A DNA stretch of 64,000 bases, taken from assembly GCA_036171675.1 (NCBI GenBank), contig JAVHRO010000144.1, positions 6,525-70,524 of the forward strand, written 5' to 3'. The notes beneath the pieces were generated by a model that saw nothing but the letters and a program-made list of their open reading frames with translations, was not told where the DNA came from and made no database searches. This document shows, in pieces, positions 31,484 through 40,112 of this stretch (position 1 is its first letter; every line of letters begins with the position of its first letter). The stretch is from Vicingus sp036171675. GTDB taxonomy: Bacteria > Bacteroidota > Bacteroidia > Flavobacteriales_E > Vicingaceae. The translations under genes and the position numbers were made by a program.

Positions 31484-31860
31484 CCTATAATTGCATGCAA
31501 GTTTTCAAGTTGTTTTTTCCATAATAATTTTGAATTTTCCACATCATCTTCATCAGCAAAATCGGTAATAATTAAAGCAACGTCTTGAGTTAATTCGTCA
31601 ATTTGAATACGTAATTCAAAATAAGTATCCTCATTATCATCACTGTCCCACTTAAATTTAACCGAATGATTATTTTTTTTAGAAATTAATTTAGCACTTT
31701 CTTCATTACTACCCCACATAAAAATAAAATTTTCACCTCTCGAATTTACATTATCTGCAAACCATTGGTCTAGTCCACTTGGGCTTGAAATATAACTATA
31801 CAGCAGCGTAGGAGAGGCACTGATTACAAACTCTAATTGAAATTTTACTTTATCTAACAT
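31480..31860 (-). CDS. START-like (SRPBCC fold) protein
   Basis: A 126-residue cytoplasmic protein with the compact START-like pattern of Bacteroidota: LEFVISASPTLLYSYISSPSGLDQWFADNV at the start, FMWGSNEESAKLI in the middle, and a C-terminal helix KLLWKKQLENLHAIIG. The fold forms a hydrophobic cavity for a small lipid-like ligand; no ligand or enzyme activity can be assigned. It converges with DUF4294 with a 4-base overlap and is transcribed away from the tRNA-Met promoter, which lies about 86 bases beyond its start. Confidence 0.8.
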   Translation of the reverse strand: MLDKVKFQLEFVISASPTLLYSYISSPSGLDQWFADNVNSRGENFIFMWGSNEESAKLISKKNNHSVKFKWDSDDNEDTYFELRIQIDELTQDVALIITDFADEDDVENSKLLWKKQLENLHAIIG

Positions 31861-31945
31861 TGTTAATCGATTTTCATTTCTACTTGTGCAAGATATGAAA
31901 AAAAATGTTTTTAAAAATTATCTTAAAAAAAAATACGTTTATATG

Positions 31946-31974
31946 TTGATAAAATTACAAAACTACTATATTTG
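31946..31974 (+). promoter_or_regulatory. promoter of tRNA-Met
   Basis: TTG at 31946-31948 and TATATTTG at 31967-31974, 18 bases apart, match the Bacteroidota consensus TTTG/TAnnTTTG. The tRNA begins 13 bases after the second box. Confidence 0.65.
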
Positions 31975-31987
31975 CAACCTTAATTTT

Positions 31988-32061
31988 GGCGAGGTAGCTC
32001 AGTTGGTTAGAGCGCCGGATTCATAACCCGGAGGTCGAGAGTTCAAATCTCTCTCTCGCTA
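31988..32061 (+). tRNA. tRNA-Met, anticodon CAT
   Basis: A 74-base cloverleaf: acceptor GGCGAGG/TCTCGCT (G-T pairs at both ends), D stem GCTC/GAGC with AGTTGGTTA loop, anticodon loop TTCATAA with CAT, T stem GAGAG/CTCTC with TTCAAAT loop, discriminator A. CCA is not encoded. The 74-base form and G1 pairing fit the elongator tRNA-Met of Bacteroidota rather than the initiator. Confidence 0.95.
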
Positions 32062-32062
32062 C

Positions 32063-32097
32063 AAAAAAAAGCATCAAATTCTTTGATGCTTTTTTTT
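32063..32097. terminator. bidirectional terminator after tRNA-Met
   Basis: GCATCAAA-TTC-TTTGATGC with flanking A8 and T8 runs gives a perfect stem on both strands. It ends the tRNA on the plus strand and the NDP-hexose dehydratase gene on the minus strand. Confidence 0.92.
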
Positions 32098-32103
32098 ATA
32101 ATT

Positions 32104-33525
32104 TTAAACAAACTTTATTGTAGAAATTAAACTCCTAGCTTGAATATTCAAGTAATTGTTAAACTTGATAAATGATTTTAACTGATTTAAGGTCATCCAA
32201 CAATATTGTTCAGGGATATGTTGATTAAAACTCTCTCCTACTTCGATAATCATATTTTTATTCTGCTCTTGAAAAAACCTACCACCTTCTTCAGATTGAT
32301 AAGTAGAATATAAAACTAAGGCATTGTTTTTCTCTGGCTCTAAAACATATTCCAAAAAATTCACTTCATATTCGTTTTGCCCTTTTCTATAGTTTCCTGT
32401 TAAACATTGAACTGTTGGTGCTAGCTCAACAATATCAAAATTGCCCGATTCTAATTTAGCTTGAACTAAAAAATGATAAACACCATTTATTTTTTTAATC
32501 AGAAAAGCAATAATTCCTTCTTGAGCAGACTTAACCATGGGTTGGGTCCATGCTTTAACTTCACGATTTCCGATTTCAGCTTTTACTGCGATAATAGAAA
32601 AATATTTGTTATCAACATGATGAATAGAAAAATCATCCTTTAACCAATGACTCACTTTATTTAAAGGAATTTTATTTACCTCTAATTCAGCGTAAGATTT
32701 ATGTTGGGTTATCCAAGAGATAAGATGTTCAATTGAATTTAACGAAAATTTATCATTCAATTCCGATTGTAAAAATTCACTTTCTACTAAACTTTTTCTT
32801 TTATAATTTTTTATTTCCTTCAGCGTATCTAAATCACCATAAGGAATTCCAGAAATAACAGTTCGAGTATCCATATTAATGATGTTGTCGAAATTTAATA
32901 ATTCTTTTATCTGTCCGAGAGTAAGCCAACAAAAATTCTCTTTCACATCAATAATGCCCTTTGCTTCAATAATCATGTTTCGATTACGTTTTTTTAAAAA
33001 TCGAGCTCCTTGTTCAGATTGAAGTTGATCTAACAACACGTTAACATCATCTCTTTGATTAATAAAATAATCTAAATACAATGGTGCTACACCATTATGA
33101 ACCAAGGTGTAGTTGCTTTTTGTAGCTTGAAGTGTTGGTGAAATTTGTACTGAATTAATGTTTCCAGGTTCAATTTTAGCTTGCATTAAAAAATATAAAA
33201 TCCCATCAATTTTTTTTGTGAGTATACCTAAAAACCCAATTTCAGGCTGATTAATTATGGGTTGAGACCATTCTTTTAGCTTTCCCCAATTGGTACTAAT
33301 TTTTATTCCTTCAATAGAAAAAAATTTACCCGAATGATGTTCTAAATTACCTGTTTCTTCATTAAACCCCCAATTTTCCATTGCTGAAAAAGGAATTTCA
33401 GTTATGTTATGATAAGTTTCAATCTTCTTTTTCCCCAACCAATGCATAAATTGTGAAGTGCTCATCATTGGATTATCCAATGTCAACGCAGATTTTAAAA
33501 AATGATATTTAATTAACTTGTCCAT
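32104..33525 (-). CDS. NDP-hexose 2,3-dehydratase family protein
   Basis: A 473-residue protein built of two tandem homologous halves (about 1-235 and 236-473), each with the pattern QPxx...GILxxxI.G..YFLxQAKxExGN, APTLQ or APTVQ, and SEQGARFLKKRNRNMIIEA or SEEGGRFFQEQNKNMIIEV, followed by YCWMTLNQLKSFIKFNNYLNIQARSLIS. This is the family of TylX3/EvaA-type enzymes that remove the C2 hydroxyl of NDP-4-keto-6-deoxyhexoses to make 2,6-dideoxysugars. No other deoxysugar or glycosyltransferase gene is near, which is unusual. The gene is divergent from a histidine kinase and follows tRNA-Met, suggesting possible horizontal acquisition. Confidence 0.88.
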   Translation of the reverse strand: MDKLIKYHFLKSALTLDNPMMSTSQFMHWLGKKKIETYHNITEIPFSAMENWGFNEETGNLEHHSGKFFSIEGIKISTNWGKLKEWSQPIINQPEIGFLGILTKKIDGILYFLMQAKIEPGNINSVQISPTLQATKSNYTLVHNGVAPLYLDYFINQRDDVNVLLDQLQSEQGARFLKKRNRNMIIEAKGIIDVKENFCWLTLGQIKELLNFDNIINMDTRTVISGIPYGDLDTLKEIKNYKRKSLVESEFLQSELNDKFSLNSIEHLISWITQHKSYAELEVNKIPLNKVSHWLKDDFSIHHVDNKYFSIIAVKAEIGNREVKAWTQPMVKSAQEGIIAFLIKKINGVYHFLVQAKLESGNFDIVELAPTVQCLTGNYRKGQNEYEVNFLEYVLEPEKNNALVLYSTYQSEEGGRFFQEQNKNMIIEVGESFNQHIPEQYCWMTLNQLKSFIKFNNYLNIQARSLISTIKFV

Positions 33526-33659
33526 AATATTGAGCTAAAGTACAGAATATTTTATTTTTTATACAGAGAAATAAATTAATCAAACCACTTCATTTTGAGA
33601 TTATTAAGTTTTTTATTGTAAATTAGTCCTGATTTATTTCACCCTTATATTCCTCATAT

Positions 33660-34802
33660 ATGTCATACAACCATATTAATTTATTAGAAGAATTAGACAG
33701 TGCATCAGCAATTCATCAACTACATCGCGATGATATAGATACTTTAATGTTAGAATTTGCCAAAAGGATTACCTCAACTTTAAAAATTGAGCGAACCAAT
33801 GCATGGCTTTTTAATGATAATCATGATTCTATTGTTTCAATTGGTGAGTACGATACAAGGAATAAATCTTTTGTAAAAAATACCATAATACATAAAAGTG
33901 ATTGTCCAAGTTATTTTAAAGCCATTGCACAAAATAAAATTATTTTAATAAAAAATGTACTTGAACACCCTTACACTAATGAACTAAATTCGTCATACTC
34001 TATTCCTAACAATATAATTTCGTTAATGGATATTCCATTAAGAATTTCTGGAGAGATTATTGGCGTTTTATGTTTTGAGAAAACTGGAGATAATGAACGG
34101 ATTTTTAGCGAAATTGAACAAACATTTGCGATGAGTATTGCGGTAGTTTTAGCCTCCAATTTAGAAGCAAGAAAAAGACGAATTGCTCAAAATTTTTTAG
34201 AAATTGCGTTAAAAGAGAAAGAATTATTAATTAAAGAAATTAATCATCGGGTAAAAAATAACCTGACTATTTTAATAAGCTTACTCCGCTTAGCAAAAAC
34301 TCAAACAAAAAATGCCAATGTTCCTGATGTGATTCAAGATTTTGAACAACGTGTAATGGCTATGATTAAAATTCACGAATTACTACAACAAACCGAAAAC
34401 TATACGAGTGTGAACATTTCTGAATACTTACAAGAAATTACGCAGGAATTTAAGCACTCTTTTGATGCTGTTAACCTAAAATCGGAAATCAGTAAAATAG
34501 ATTTTTTGATAAATTCTAAAGACGCATTACATTTAGGATTAATTGTTACAGAAATATTTTTGAACAGCGTTAAACATGGACAAAGTCAAGTAAATTTAGA
34601 CTATTTGACAGCTATAAAATTGATAAAAAAAGGTCCTATTATTTTATTAACTATAAAAAATTCGGGAAAACCGTTTGATTTTGAAAAGAAATCAGGTAAA
34701 AACACGTTAGGTTTATCATTAATAAAAGACTTAGCCCAAGGTATCACACTAAAAGCCAAATATCCAACAATAAAAGATAGCTATTACGAATTTGAATTTT
34801 AG
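33660..34802 (+). CDS. GAF-domain sensor histidine kinase (HisKA_2 type)
   Basis: A 380-residue soluble kinase. Residues about 20-170 form a GAF sensor domain (RTNAWLFNDNHDSIVSIGEYD, LMDIPLRISGEIIGVLCFEKTG). The HisKA_2 motif LLIKEINHRVKNNLTILISLL follows with His196 as probable phosphoacceptor, then an ATPase domain (LGLIVTEIFLNSVKHGQSQ, NTLGLSLIKDLA). There is no membrane segment. The kinase core resembles that of the formate dehydrogenase operon kinase (13555) but the sensor differs. No response regulator is adjacent. It is divergent from the NDP-hexose dehydratase gene, and its stop is 7 bases from the convergent endonuclease gene. Confidence 0.87.
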   Translation: MSYNHINLLEELDSASAIHQLHRDDIDTLMLEFAKRITSTLKIERTNAWLFNDNHDSIVSIGEYDTRNKSFVKNTIIHKSDCPSYFKAIAQNKIILIKNVLEHPYTNELNSSYSIPNNIISLMDIPLRISGEIIGVLCFEKTGDNERIFSEIEQTFAMSIAVVLASNLEARKRRIAQNFLEIALKEKELLIKEINHRVKNNLTILISLLRLAKTQTKNANVPDVIQDFEQRVMAMIKIHELLQQTENYTSVNISEYLQEITQEFKHSFDAVNLKSEISKIDFLINSKDALHLGLIVTEIFLNSVKHGQSQVNLDYLTAIKLIKKGPIILLTIKNSGKPFDFEKKSGKNTLGLSLIKDLAQGITLKAKYPTIKDSYYEFEF

Positions 34803-34809
34803 TAATCAT

Positions 34810-35886
34810 TTATTTTACAATTGCTACCTTTTTCTGGAAAAACCCTAAATCGTTTTGTACTGTTATGAAATAAATTCCGTTTGGAATATTAGAAATATCA
34901 AAGTTGAATTTCGATTCATTTACAATTTTGGAAATAATTGTTTTTCCTTCAATTTGTAACAAACTTACTTTACTAGTGCCAACAGCATTTCCTAAATCCA
35001 CATTTAATTCATTTTGGGCTGGATTTGGGTAAAAATTTACTTTAAAATTATCGTTTACAAGTTTTTTTACAGAGGTAGCATAACCCCAAATATCATGAAT
35101 CCATTCAGGGTGATCAACATAAGGATTTCGATTATTTTGTATTGCATAAACACTATTATTCCTAGCCATTTCCTTTGCACTAACAGGGTCTATTGAATTC
35201 CATTCTAAAAACAACTCTTTTGCCCATGTAGAAAGGTCTGAACCAGAAAAAGGGTCTGCAGTCCATGTTGGAATTTCATCTTTATAACGGGTAGCCATGT
35301 AAAAATAAATTCTTGCAAAATCACCTTTGAATGAATCTATGGGTTCAAATACCGTTAACGCATATCCAGGTACAGCACTAGATCCAAGTTTTGAGCCATT
35401 CATTGATATCCAAGAAGCAGTTGCAACATCGCCATAACAGAAATTGCTTCGTTTATTGTTTACATATCCATCGGTAGGTAACACATTATACAAATCAGAG
35501 TACATTGGGCTTGCTCCACTAAACCAACTTTGAGGCACACAATGTTCTCTATTGTAACAATCGGCTTCGGAATTGTAAGTTCCACATTGATTGGTGCCAA
35601 ATGTAAACGTGTAAGGTGCTGTACCTCCAGGAATATCAGAATACATGTCCCAAACTTTTCCATCAACTCTAGCATCTGTTGAGGAATAACTTGTCCATAA
35701 ACCTGTATAACTTACCCCACTATATCCAGCAGAAATAATGTCGTGTAATTTATTTTTGAGTGTAATTCCAGTTAATCCAGCAGTTCCATTATAATATCCT
35801 GGAGGTATTTGAGAAAATAATATCCCAGAAGCAAAAAGAAATAGGAAAAGTAGTGTTATTCTCTTCATAAAGTAGAATTTTTTCAT
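34810..35886 (-). CDS. secreted endonuclease I with type IX sorting domain
   Basis: A 358-residue protein with a signal peptide (ITLLFLFLFASGILFSQ). The endonuclease I (EndA/NucM) domain spans about residues 25-275: CYNREHCVPQSWFSG with the catalytic His, LYNVLPTDGYVNNKRSNFCYG, and the downstream DFARIYFYMATRY and HPEWIHDIWGY. The C-terminal 75 residues form a type IX secretion sorting domain (NFYPNPAQNELNVDL, then ISNIPNGIYFITVQ and KKVAIVK). It should be exported through T9SS to the surface or medium and degrade extracellular DNA or RNA for nutrients. It is a single gene; no T9SS component is in the window. Confidence 0.93.
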   Translation of the reverse strand: MKKFYFMKRITLLFLFLFASGILFSQIPPGYYNGTAGLTGITLKNKLHDIISAGYSGVSYTGLWTSYSSTDARVDGKVWDMYSDIPGGTAPYTFTFGTNQCGTYNSEADCYNREHCVPQSWFSGASPMYSDLYNVLPTDGYVNNKRSNFCYGDVATASWISMNGSKLGSSAVPGYALTVFEPIDSFKGDFARIYFYMATRYKDEIPTWTADPFSGSDLSTWAKELFLEWNSIDPVSAKEMARNNSVYAIQNNRNPYVDHPEWIHDIWGYATSVKKLVNDNFKVNFYPNPAQNELNVDLGNAVGTSKVSLLQIEGKTIISKIVNESKFNFDISNIPNGIYFITVQNDLGFFQKKVAIVK

Positions 35887-35938
35887 GTAATAAATTTTAG
35901 ATAAGTAAGCTGATTTAAGAAAAAAATGTGTCGATAAA

Positions 35939-36484
35939 TTAATTAGTTTTAAAACCTGGCAATTTTTTCATTAGAAAAGCAAAAATTAATGAATTAAAAA
36001 AACCCATAAACACCAGCCCAAACATAGTCCACATGGCTTGAAAATAGGGCGATAAAAAAGTTTTTATACTGTACAACTGATTGGAGTAATTTGTAATGAT
36101 ATTCGCTTTAGATTCTTTTCCTGCTGAAATCATTTCTTTAATTGACGTATTTAAGGCATCAATTAAAGGAGCCTGTTTTATTTCAAAAAAAGTAGCGTCA
36201 ATTTTTGCATAATATACATAAGTAATTAACGCTACCAAAATAGCAAAAAAAGATGCTGTTCTCGCTCCTGCTTTAAAGTCCTGTGAAAAATTGGTTTTAT
36301 TATCTTGAATTATTTTGTTGCTTCTAATTCCAAAAAAAACCGTAACCAACAACAATAACATGTATATGTAGCGAATATAACCTTCCATATCGCCGTGTTG
36401 AATATTTAGCAAAAAAATTAATACTTTGATAATCAACGCAACTAAAGCAAATGTAATGGCTACTTGAAAAGGATTTTTAAACAT
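35939..36484 (-). CDS. DUF4199 membrane protein
   Basis: A 181-residue integral membrane protein with four hydrophobic segments: about residues 7-27, 38-58 (YIYMLLLLVTVFFGI), 76-96 (ASFFAILVALITYVYY) and 150-172 (FGLVFMGFFNSLIFAFLMK). The KTNFSQDFKAGARTASFFAI region is the family signature. The loop between the third and fourth segments has charged helices. DUF4199 proteins occur across Bacteroidota, with unknown function. It lies 21 bases downstream of rho on the same strand and is probably co-transcribed with it. Confidence 0.82.
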   Translation of the reverse strand: MFKNPFQVAITFALVALIIKVLIFLLNIQHGDMEGYIRYIYMLLLLVTVFFGIRSNKIIQDNKTNFSQDFKAGARTASFFAILVALITYVYYAKIDATFFEIKQAPLIDALNTSIKEMISAGKESKANIITNYSNQLYSIKTFLSPYFQAMWTMFGLVFMGFFNSLIFAFLMKKLPGFKTN

Positions 36485-36505
36485 AATAAGATTTTATAAC
36501 TTAAT

Positions 36506-38248
36506 TTAACCGTTCATTGAAGCTAAAAACTCTTCATTACTAACCGTTTTATTCATTCGGTCTCTTAAAAATTCCATGGCTTCAACAGGGTTCATGTCGG
36601 CAATATAATTTCTTAAAATCCACATTCGTTGTGTGATATCTGCACCTAAAAGTAAATCTTCCCTACGTGTGCTAGAAGAAATAATATCAATAGCGGGATA
36701 AATTCTTCGGTTAGCAATTTTTCTATCCAATTGAAGTTCCATGTTACCTGTTCCTTTAAACTCTTCAAAAATTACTTCATCCATTTTTGAACCAGTCTCA
36801 GTTAATGCTGTTGAAATTATTGTTAATGAACCTCCATTTTCAATTTTTCTAGCTGCGCCAAAAAAACGTTTTGGTTTATGCAATGCGTTAGCATCAACAC
36901 CACCAGAAAGTACTTTACCCGATGATGGAGAAACCGTGTTATATGCTCTAGCTAAACGGGTAATGGAATCCAAAAGTATGACTACATCATGACCACATTC
37001 AACCATTCGTTTGGCTTTTTCTAACACCAAGTTGGCAAGTTTAACATGTTTTTCTGCAGGTTCATCAAAAGTCGATGCCACTACTTCAGCATCTACACTT
37101 CGTGCCATATCGGTTACCTCTTCTGGTCGTTCGTCAATTAGTAATATTAACAAATACACTTCTGGATGATTTTCGGCAATGGCATTAGCAATCTCTTTTA
37201 ATAAGGTGGTTTTACCTGTTTTGGGTTGGGCAACAATCATACCTCGCTGTCCTTTACCAATAGGAGTAAATAAATCAATTACCCTGGTTGATAAGGTTGA
37301 ATTTCTATGCCCAGTTAATCGTAGTTTTTCATTTGGAAAAATAGGTGTTAAATAGTCGAACGGAACCCTATCTCTAACAAATGATGGTTCTCTATTGTTA
37401 ATAGATTCAACTTTAATCAAAGGGAAATATTTTTCACCTTCTTTAGGAGGACGTACACTACCTCTAACGGTATCACCAGTTTTTAATCCAAATAATTTAA
37501 TTTGTGATTGAGAAACATAAATATCGTCAGGCGAATTTAAATAGTTGTAATCTGACGAACGTAAAAAACCATAACCATCAGGCATAATTTCTAAAACACC
37601 TTCACTAATTACAATGTTGTCAAAACTAAAATATACTTCTTCTGCTTTTGGTTTTTGTTCTCTTTGCTCTTTATTTTCGTTATTGTTTTGTGGTTGATCG
37701 AATTGGTTGGGTTGATTTTCGTGTTCCATTCTTATTGATTGAACAGGAATTTCGGCAGGTATAGCAATAATGTCGTCTGGTTCTGACTCATTAAAATCAA
37801 ACGCTGGTTGTGTTGGCTCTAATGTTGGTCGGATAATTTGATCTGTTGCTCTATTAGGTTTATGTTCAGGAAAAGAGCGTGATTTTTCAACTTTATTTAA
37901 AATTAATTCATCAACAATTGGTTTAACTTGTTCATTATCATTAACTATTGCATCTTTTCTAGTAGTAAACGCCAATGGTTTAAAAATATCTTGGGCTTTA
38001 TCAGAATCTAATGGAATTCTTTTTCTTTTAGGTTTTCCTCCAGTAGCACCATTTGAAGATCCTACAGGAATTCTTTTTTTAGGTTCTTCCTCTTTTTCTT
38101 TTGCCATAGGTGTTGTGTTTTGTTTTTCAAGAATTTGATTAATTAATTCCTCTTTTTTTAATTTATCCGATTTGTCAATTTTTAATTCTTGTGCTAATGA
38201 ACGAAGTTCGGTAATTAGCTTTTTGTTTAATTCAATGCTATTGTACAT
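36506..38248 (-). CDS. rho: transcription termination factor Rho
   Basis: About 580 residues from the preferred Met at 38248 (MYNSIELNKK); the frame is open to 38275. The protein begins with the Rho N-terminal helical domain (LNKKLITELRSLAQELKIDKSDKLKKEEL) and then has a long disordered insertion of about 170 residues rich in Pro, Lys and Gln, usual for Bacteroidota. The RNA-binding cold-shock domain follows (GVLEIMPDGYGFLRS), then the ATPase with P-loop GMIVAQPKTGKTTLLKEIA, LLIDERPEEVTDM and LDSITRLARAYN. It terminates transcription as a hexameric RNA helicase. The 200 bases upstream hold no gene and only AT-rich DNA, probably the leader where Rho often autoregulates. Confidence 0.96.
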   Translation of the reverse strand: MYNSIELNKKLITELRSLAQELKIDKSDKLKKEELINQILEKQNTTPMAKEKEEEPKKRIPVGSSNGATGGKPKRKRIPLDSDKAQDIFKPLAFTTRKDAIVNDNEQVKPIVDELILNKVEKSRSFPEHKPNRATDQIIRPTLEPTQPAFDFNESEPDDIIAIPAEIPVQSIRMEHENQPNQFDQPQNNNENKEQREQKPKAEEVYFSFDNIVISEGVLEIMPDGYGFLRSSDYNYLNSPDDIYVSQSQIKLFGLKTGDTVRGSVRPPKEGEKYFPLIKVESINNREPSFVRDRVPFDYLTPIFPNEKLRLTGHRNSTLSTRVIDLFTPIGKGQRGMIVAQPKTGKTTLLKEIANAIAENHPEVYLLILLIDERPEEVTDMARSVDAEVVASTFDEPAEKHVKLANLVLEKAKRMVECGHDVVILLDSITRLARAYNTVSPSSGKVLSGGVDANALHKPKRFFGAARKIENGGSLTIISTALTETGSKMDEVIFEEFKGTGNMELQLDRKIANRRIYPAIDIISSSTRREDLLLGADITQRMWILRNYIADMNPVEAMEFLRDRMNKTVSNEEFLASMNG

Positions 38249-38475
38249 GTATTTTTGAAATTTCTTTTTTTGCATTTTGTATAATAACTTCTAGCGAAGA
38301 ATGTAATTATGTTAAATGTTTATAAGAGTTTGATTAATTTTTTTTAACAATAAAAACTGTTGATTTTTTTATACCTATCAGGAGTCTGATGTTGCAATAG
38401 TACGAATAATATTGAATTAATAACAAATAATTTGTTTTTTTTTGAGTTGATCCTCTTCCTGCTATTTAAAAGCAA

Positions 38476-39981
38476 TTATTGGGTTAAAAAATATTTGGCA
38501 TTTACCTCATTGTAGTTTTTTCTCCAACTTAATGCTGCTTCTAAATAAATATGTTCTAAAATCGGCTTATCATCTTCTAGAACTATAGCGTTTTCCATGT
38601 TAGGTTCCATTAAATTTATTTTAATATTTTCGTTTGGTGGGGTTATGTTTAAATTATTTGAGCCACAAAAAAACAACAAGTTTCTATATTGTTCTTCCCC
38701 TGGTGTAGCATACAAATCAACTTTATATCCTGACGTTGTTAATGTTTTTAATATTGACCGAGCTGCCAAACCTTTATTTCCACTAATAAACCCATAAAAA
38801 TTGATAATCAAAATACCATTATCTTTAAGTTGTCGTCTAATTTCGGTAAACGCTTCTTTGGTCATTAAATGTACTGGTGGAGTTTCGCTGTGGTATAAAT
38901 CGTATATTATAACATCGTATTTATTTTTTGTTGTATTTAAAAAATGCCTTGCATCATCAACAACTACAGAAGCCTTGTTATCAATATAAAAATATTTTTT
39001 TGCAATTTTTTCAATTCGTTGGTCAATTTCAACTACATCAACATTAGCGTTGTGTTTAACCAGCTGTTTAAATAAAGTTCCGCCACCTAAACCTAATAAC
39101 AGTGTTTCTTTTCCATTGGTATAAGAAGGAATAATTCCAGTTAATACGCTAACATAATCCCAATAACTTTCTTCTGGATTATCTTTATCCATAATGGTTT
39201 GAGAAATGTTATTCACCATTAATTCTCGGTAGGGTTTTAGTTTATTTTCTTTAGGATTGAACAACATCCTGTCTACAACTTTTAATTCTCCTAAAATCCC
39301 GTCAGATTGATAAATTATTTCTTTATTTACGTGATTAGAAAAATTAAAACCTGACATTGTAAGAAGAGCTAAAATCAATGATTTAATATTAAAAACCTTA
39401 AATATCAAGGAGATTAAAAGCGAAGTAAATACAATTATCAATCCATATACATTTAACGTTTTTTCAATTCCAAAATTAGGCATGGTATAAAATCCAACAA
39501 AAAAAGTAGTGATAATTCCTCCAAATGTTGATACAGCGTAGATTGTTCCGCTACTTTTTCCTGAATTTGTAGCTTGTTTGGTTAAATAATTTATGATTAA
39601 TGGAGATGTCGCTCCAAACAAGACTAAAGGAAGAAATAAAAAACTTAACAAGGAAACAATGGTGCCTTTTACTAGGCTATAATTAATTGCAATTGGCAAC
39701 ATTAATTTACAAATAAAAGGAATAATAGAAACGAGACCACCAGCTGTAAGCATTAACCAAAAAATGGTACTCACATTTTTATTTTTTATGGATAAATAAC
39801 CACCTAGATAATACCCTGTCATTAGTGCAGTTAATGTAATTCCTAAAACAGCGGCCCAAACGTAAATAGACGTACCAAAATAGGGTGACAAAATTTTTGC
39901 ACCACACAACTCAACACACATTACAGCACCGCCCTCAATAAAGGCTAAAAAAAACAACAGTTTTATTAAATTTTTGGTCAT
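38476..39981 (-). CDS. fused MFS/spermidine synthase-like membrane protein
   Basis: The 501-residue protein has an N-terminal half with six to seven membrane segments (FFLAFIEGGAVMCVELCGAKILSPYFGTSIYVWAAVLG, then GGIITTFFVGFYTMPNFGI) and a C-terminal spermidine synthase-like domain from about residue 225. That domain has the SAM/decarboxylated-SAM site LLLGLGGGTLFKQLVKH, VDVVEIDQRIEKIAKKYF, VVDDARHFL and DVIIYDLYHSETPPVHLMTKEAF. Such fusions are widespread, but their product is unproven; aminopropyl transfer is the default prediction. It is a single minus-strand gene with its own gap on both sides. Confidence 0.85.
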   Translation of the reverse strand: MTKNLIKLLFFLAFIEGGAVMCVELCGAKILSPYFGTSIYVWAAVLGITLTALMTGYYLGGYLSIKNKNVSTIFWLMLTAGGLVSIIPFICKLMLPIAINYSLVKGTIVSLLSFLFLPLVLFGATSPLIINYLTKQATNSGKSSGTIYAVSTFGGIITTFFVGFYTMPNFGIEKTLNVYGLIIVFTSLLISLIFKVFNIKSLILALLTMSGFNFSNHVNKEIIYQSDGILGELKVVDRMLFNPKENKLKPYRELMVNNISQTIMDKDNPEESYWDYVSVLTGIIPSYTNGKETLLLGLGGGTLFKQLVKHNANVDVVEIDQRIEKIAKKYFYIDNKASVVVDDARHFLNTTKNKYDVIIYDLYHSETPPVHLMTKEAFTEIRRQLKDNGILIINFYGFISGNKGLAARSILKTLTTSGYKVDLYATPGEEQYRNLLFFCGSNNLNITPPNENIKINLMEPNMENAIVLEDDKPILEHIYLEAALSWRKNYNEVNAKYFLTQ

Positions 39982-40112
39982 AAAAATTCTTACACTTCGT
40001 ATAAATTATCTGCTTAATTAGTAATATAATAATCTTTAATTATTCATAAGTTTTTTTGACTCAAATTCACAAAAAACAAGCTACCTGGATACAACTCTTC
40101 CTTTTTTTTATT

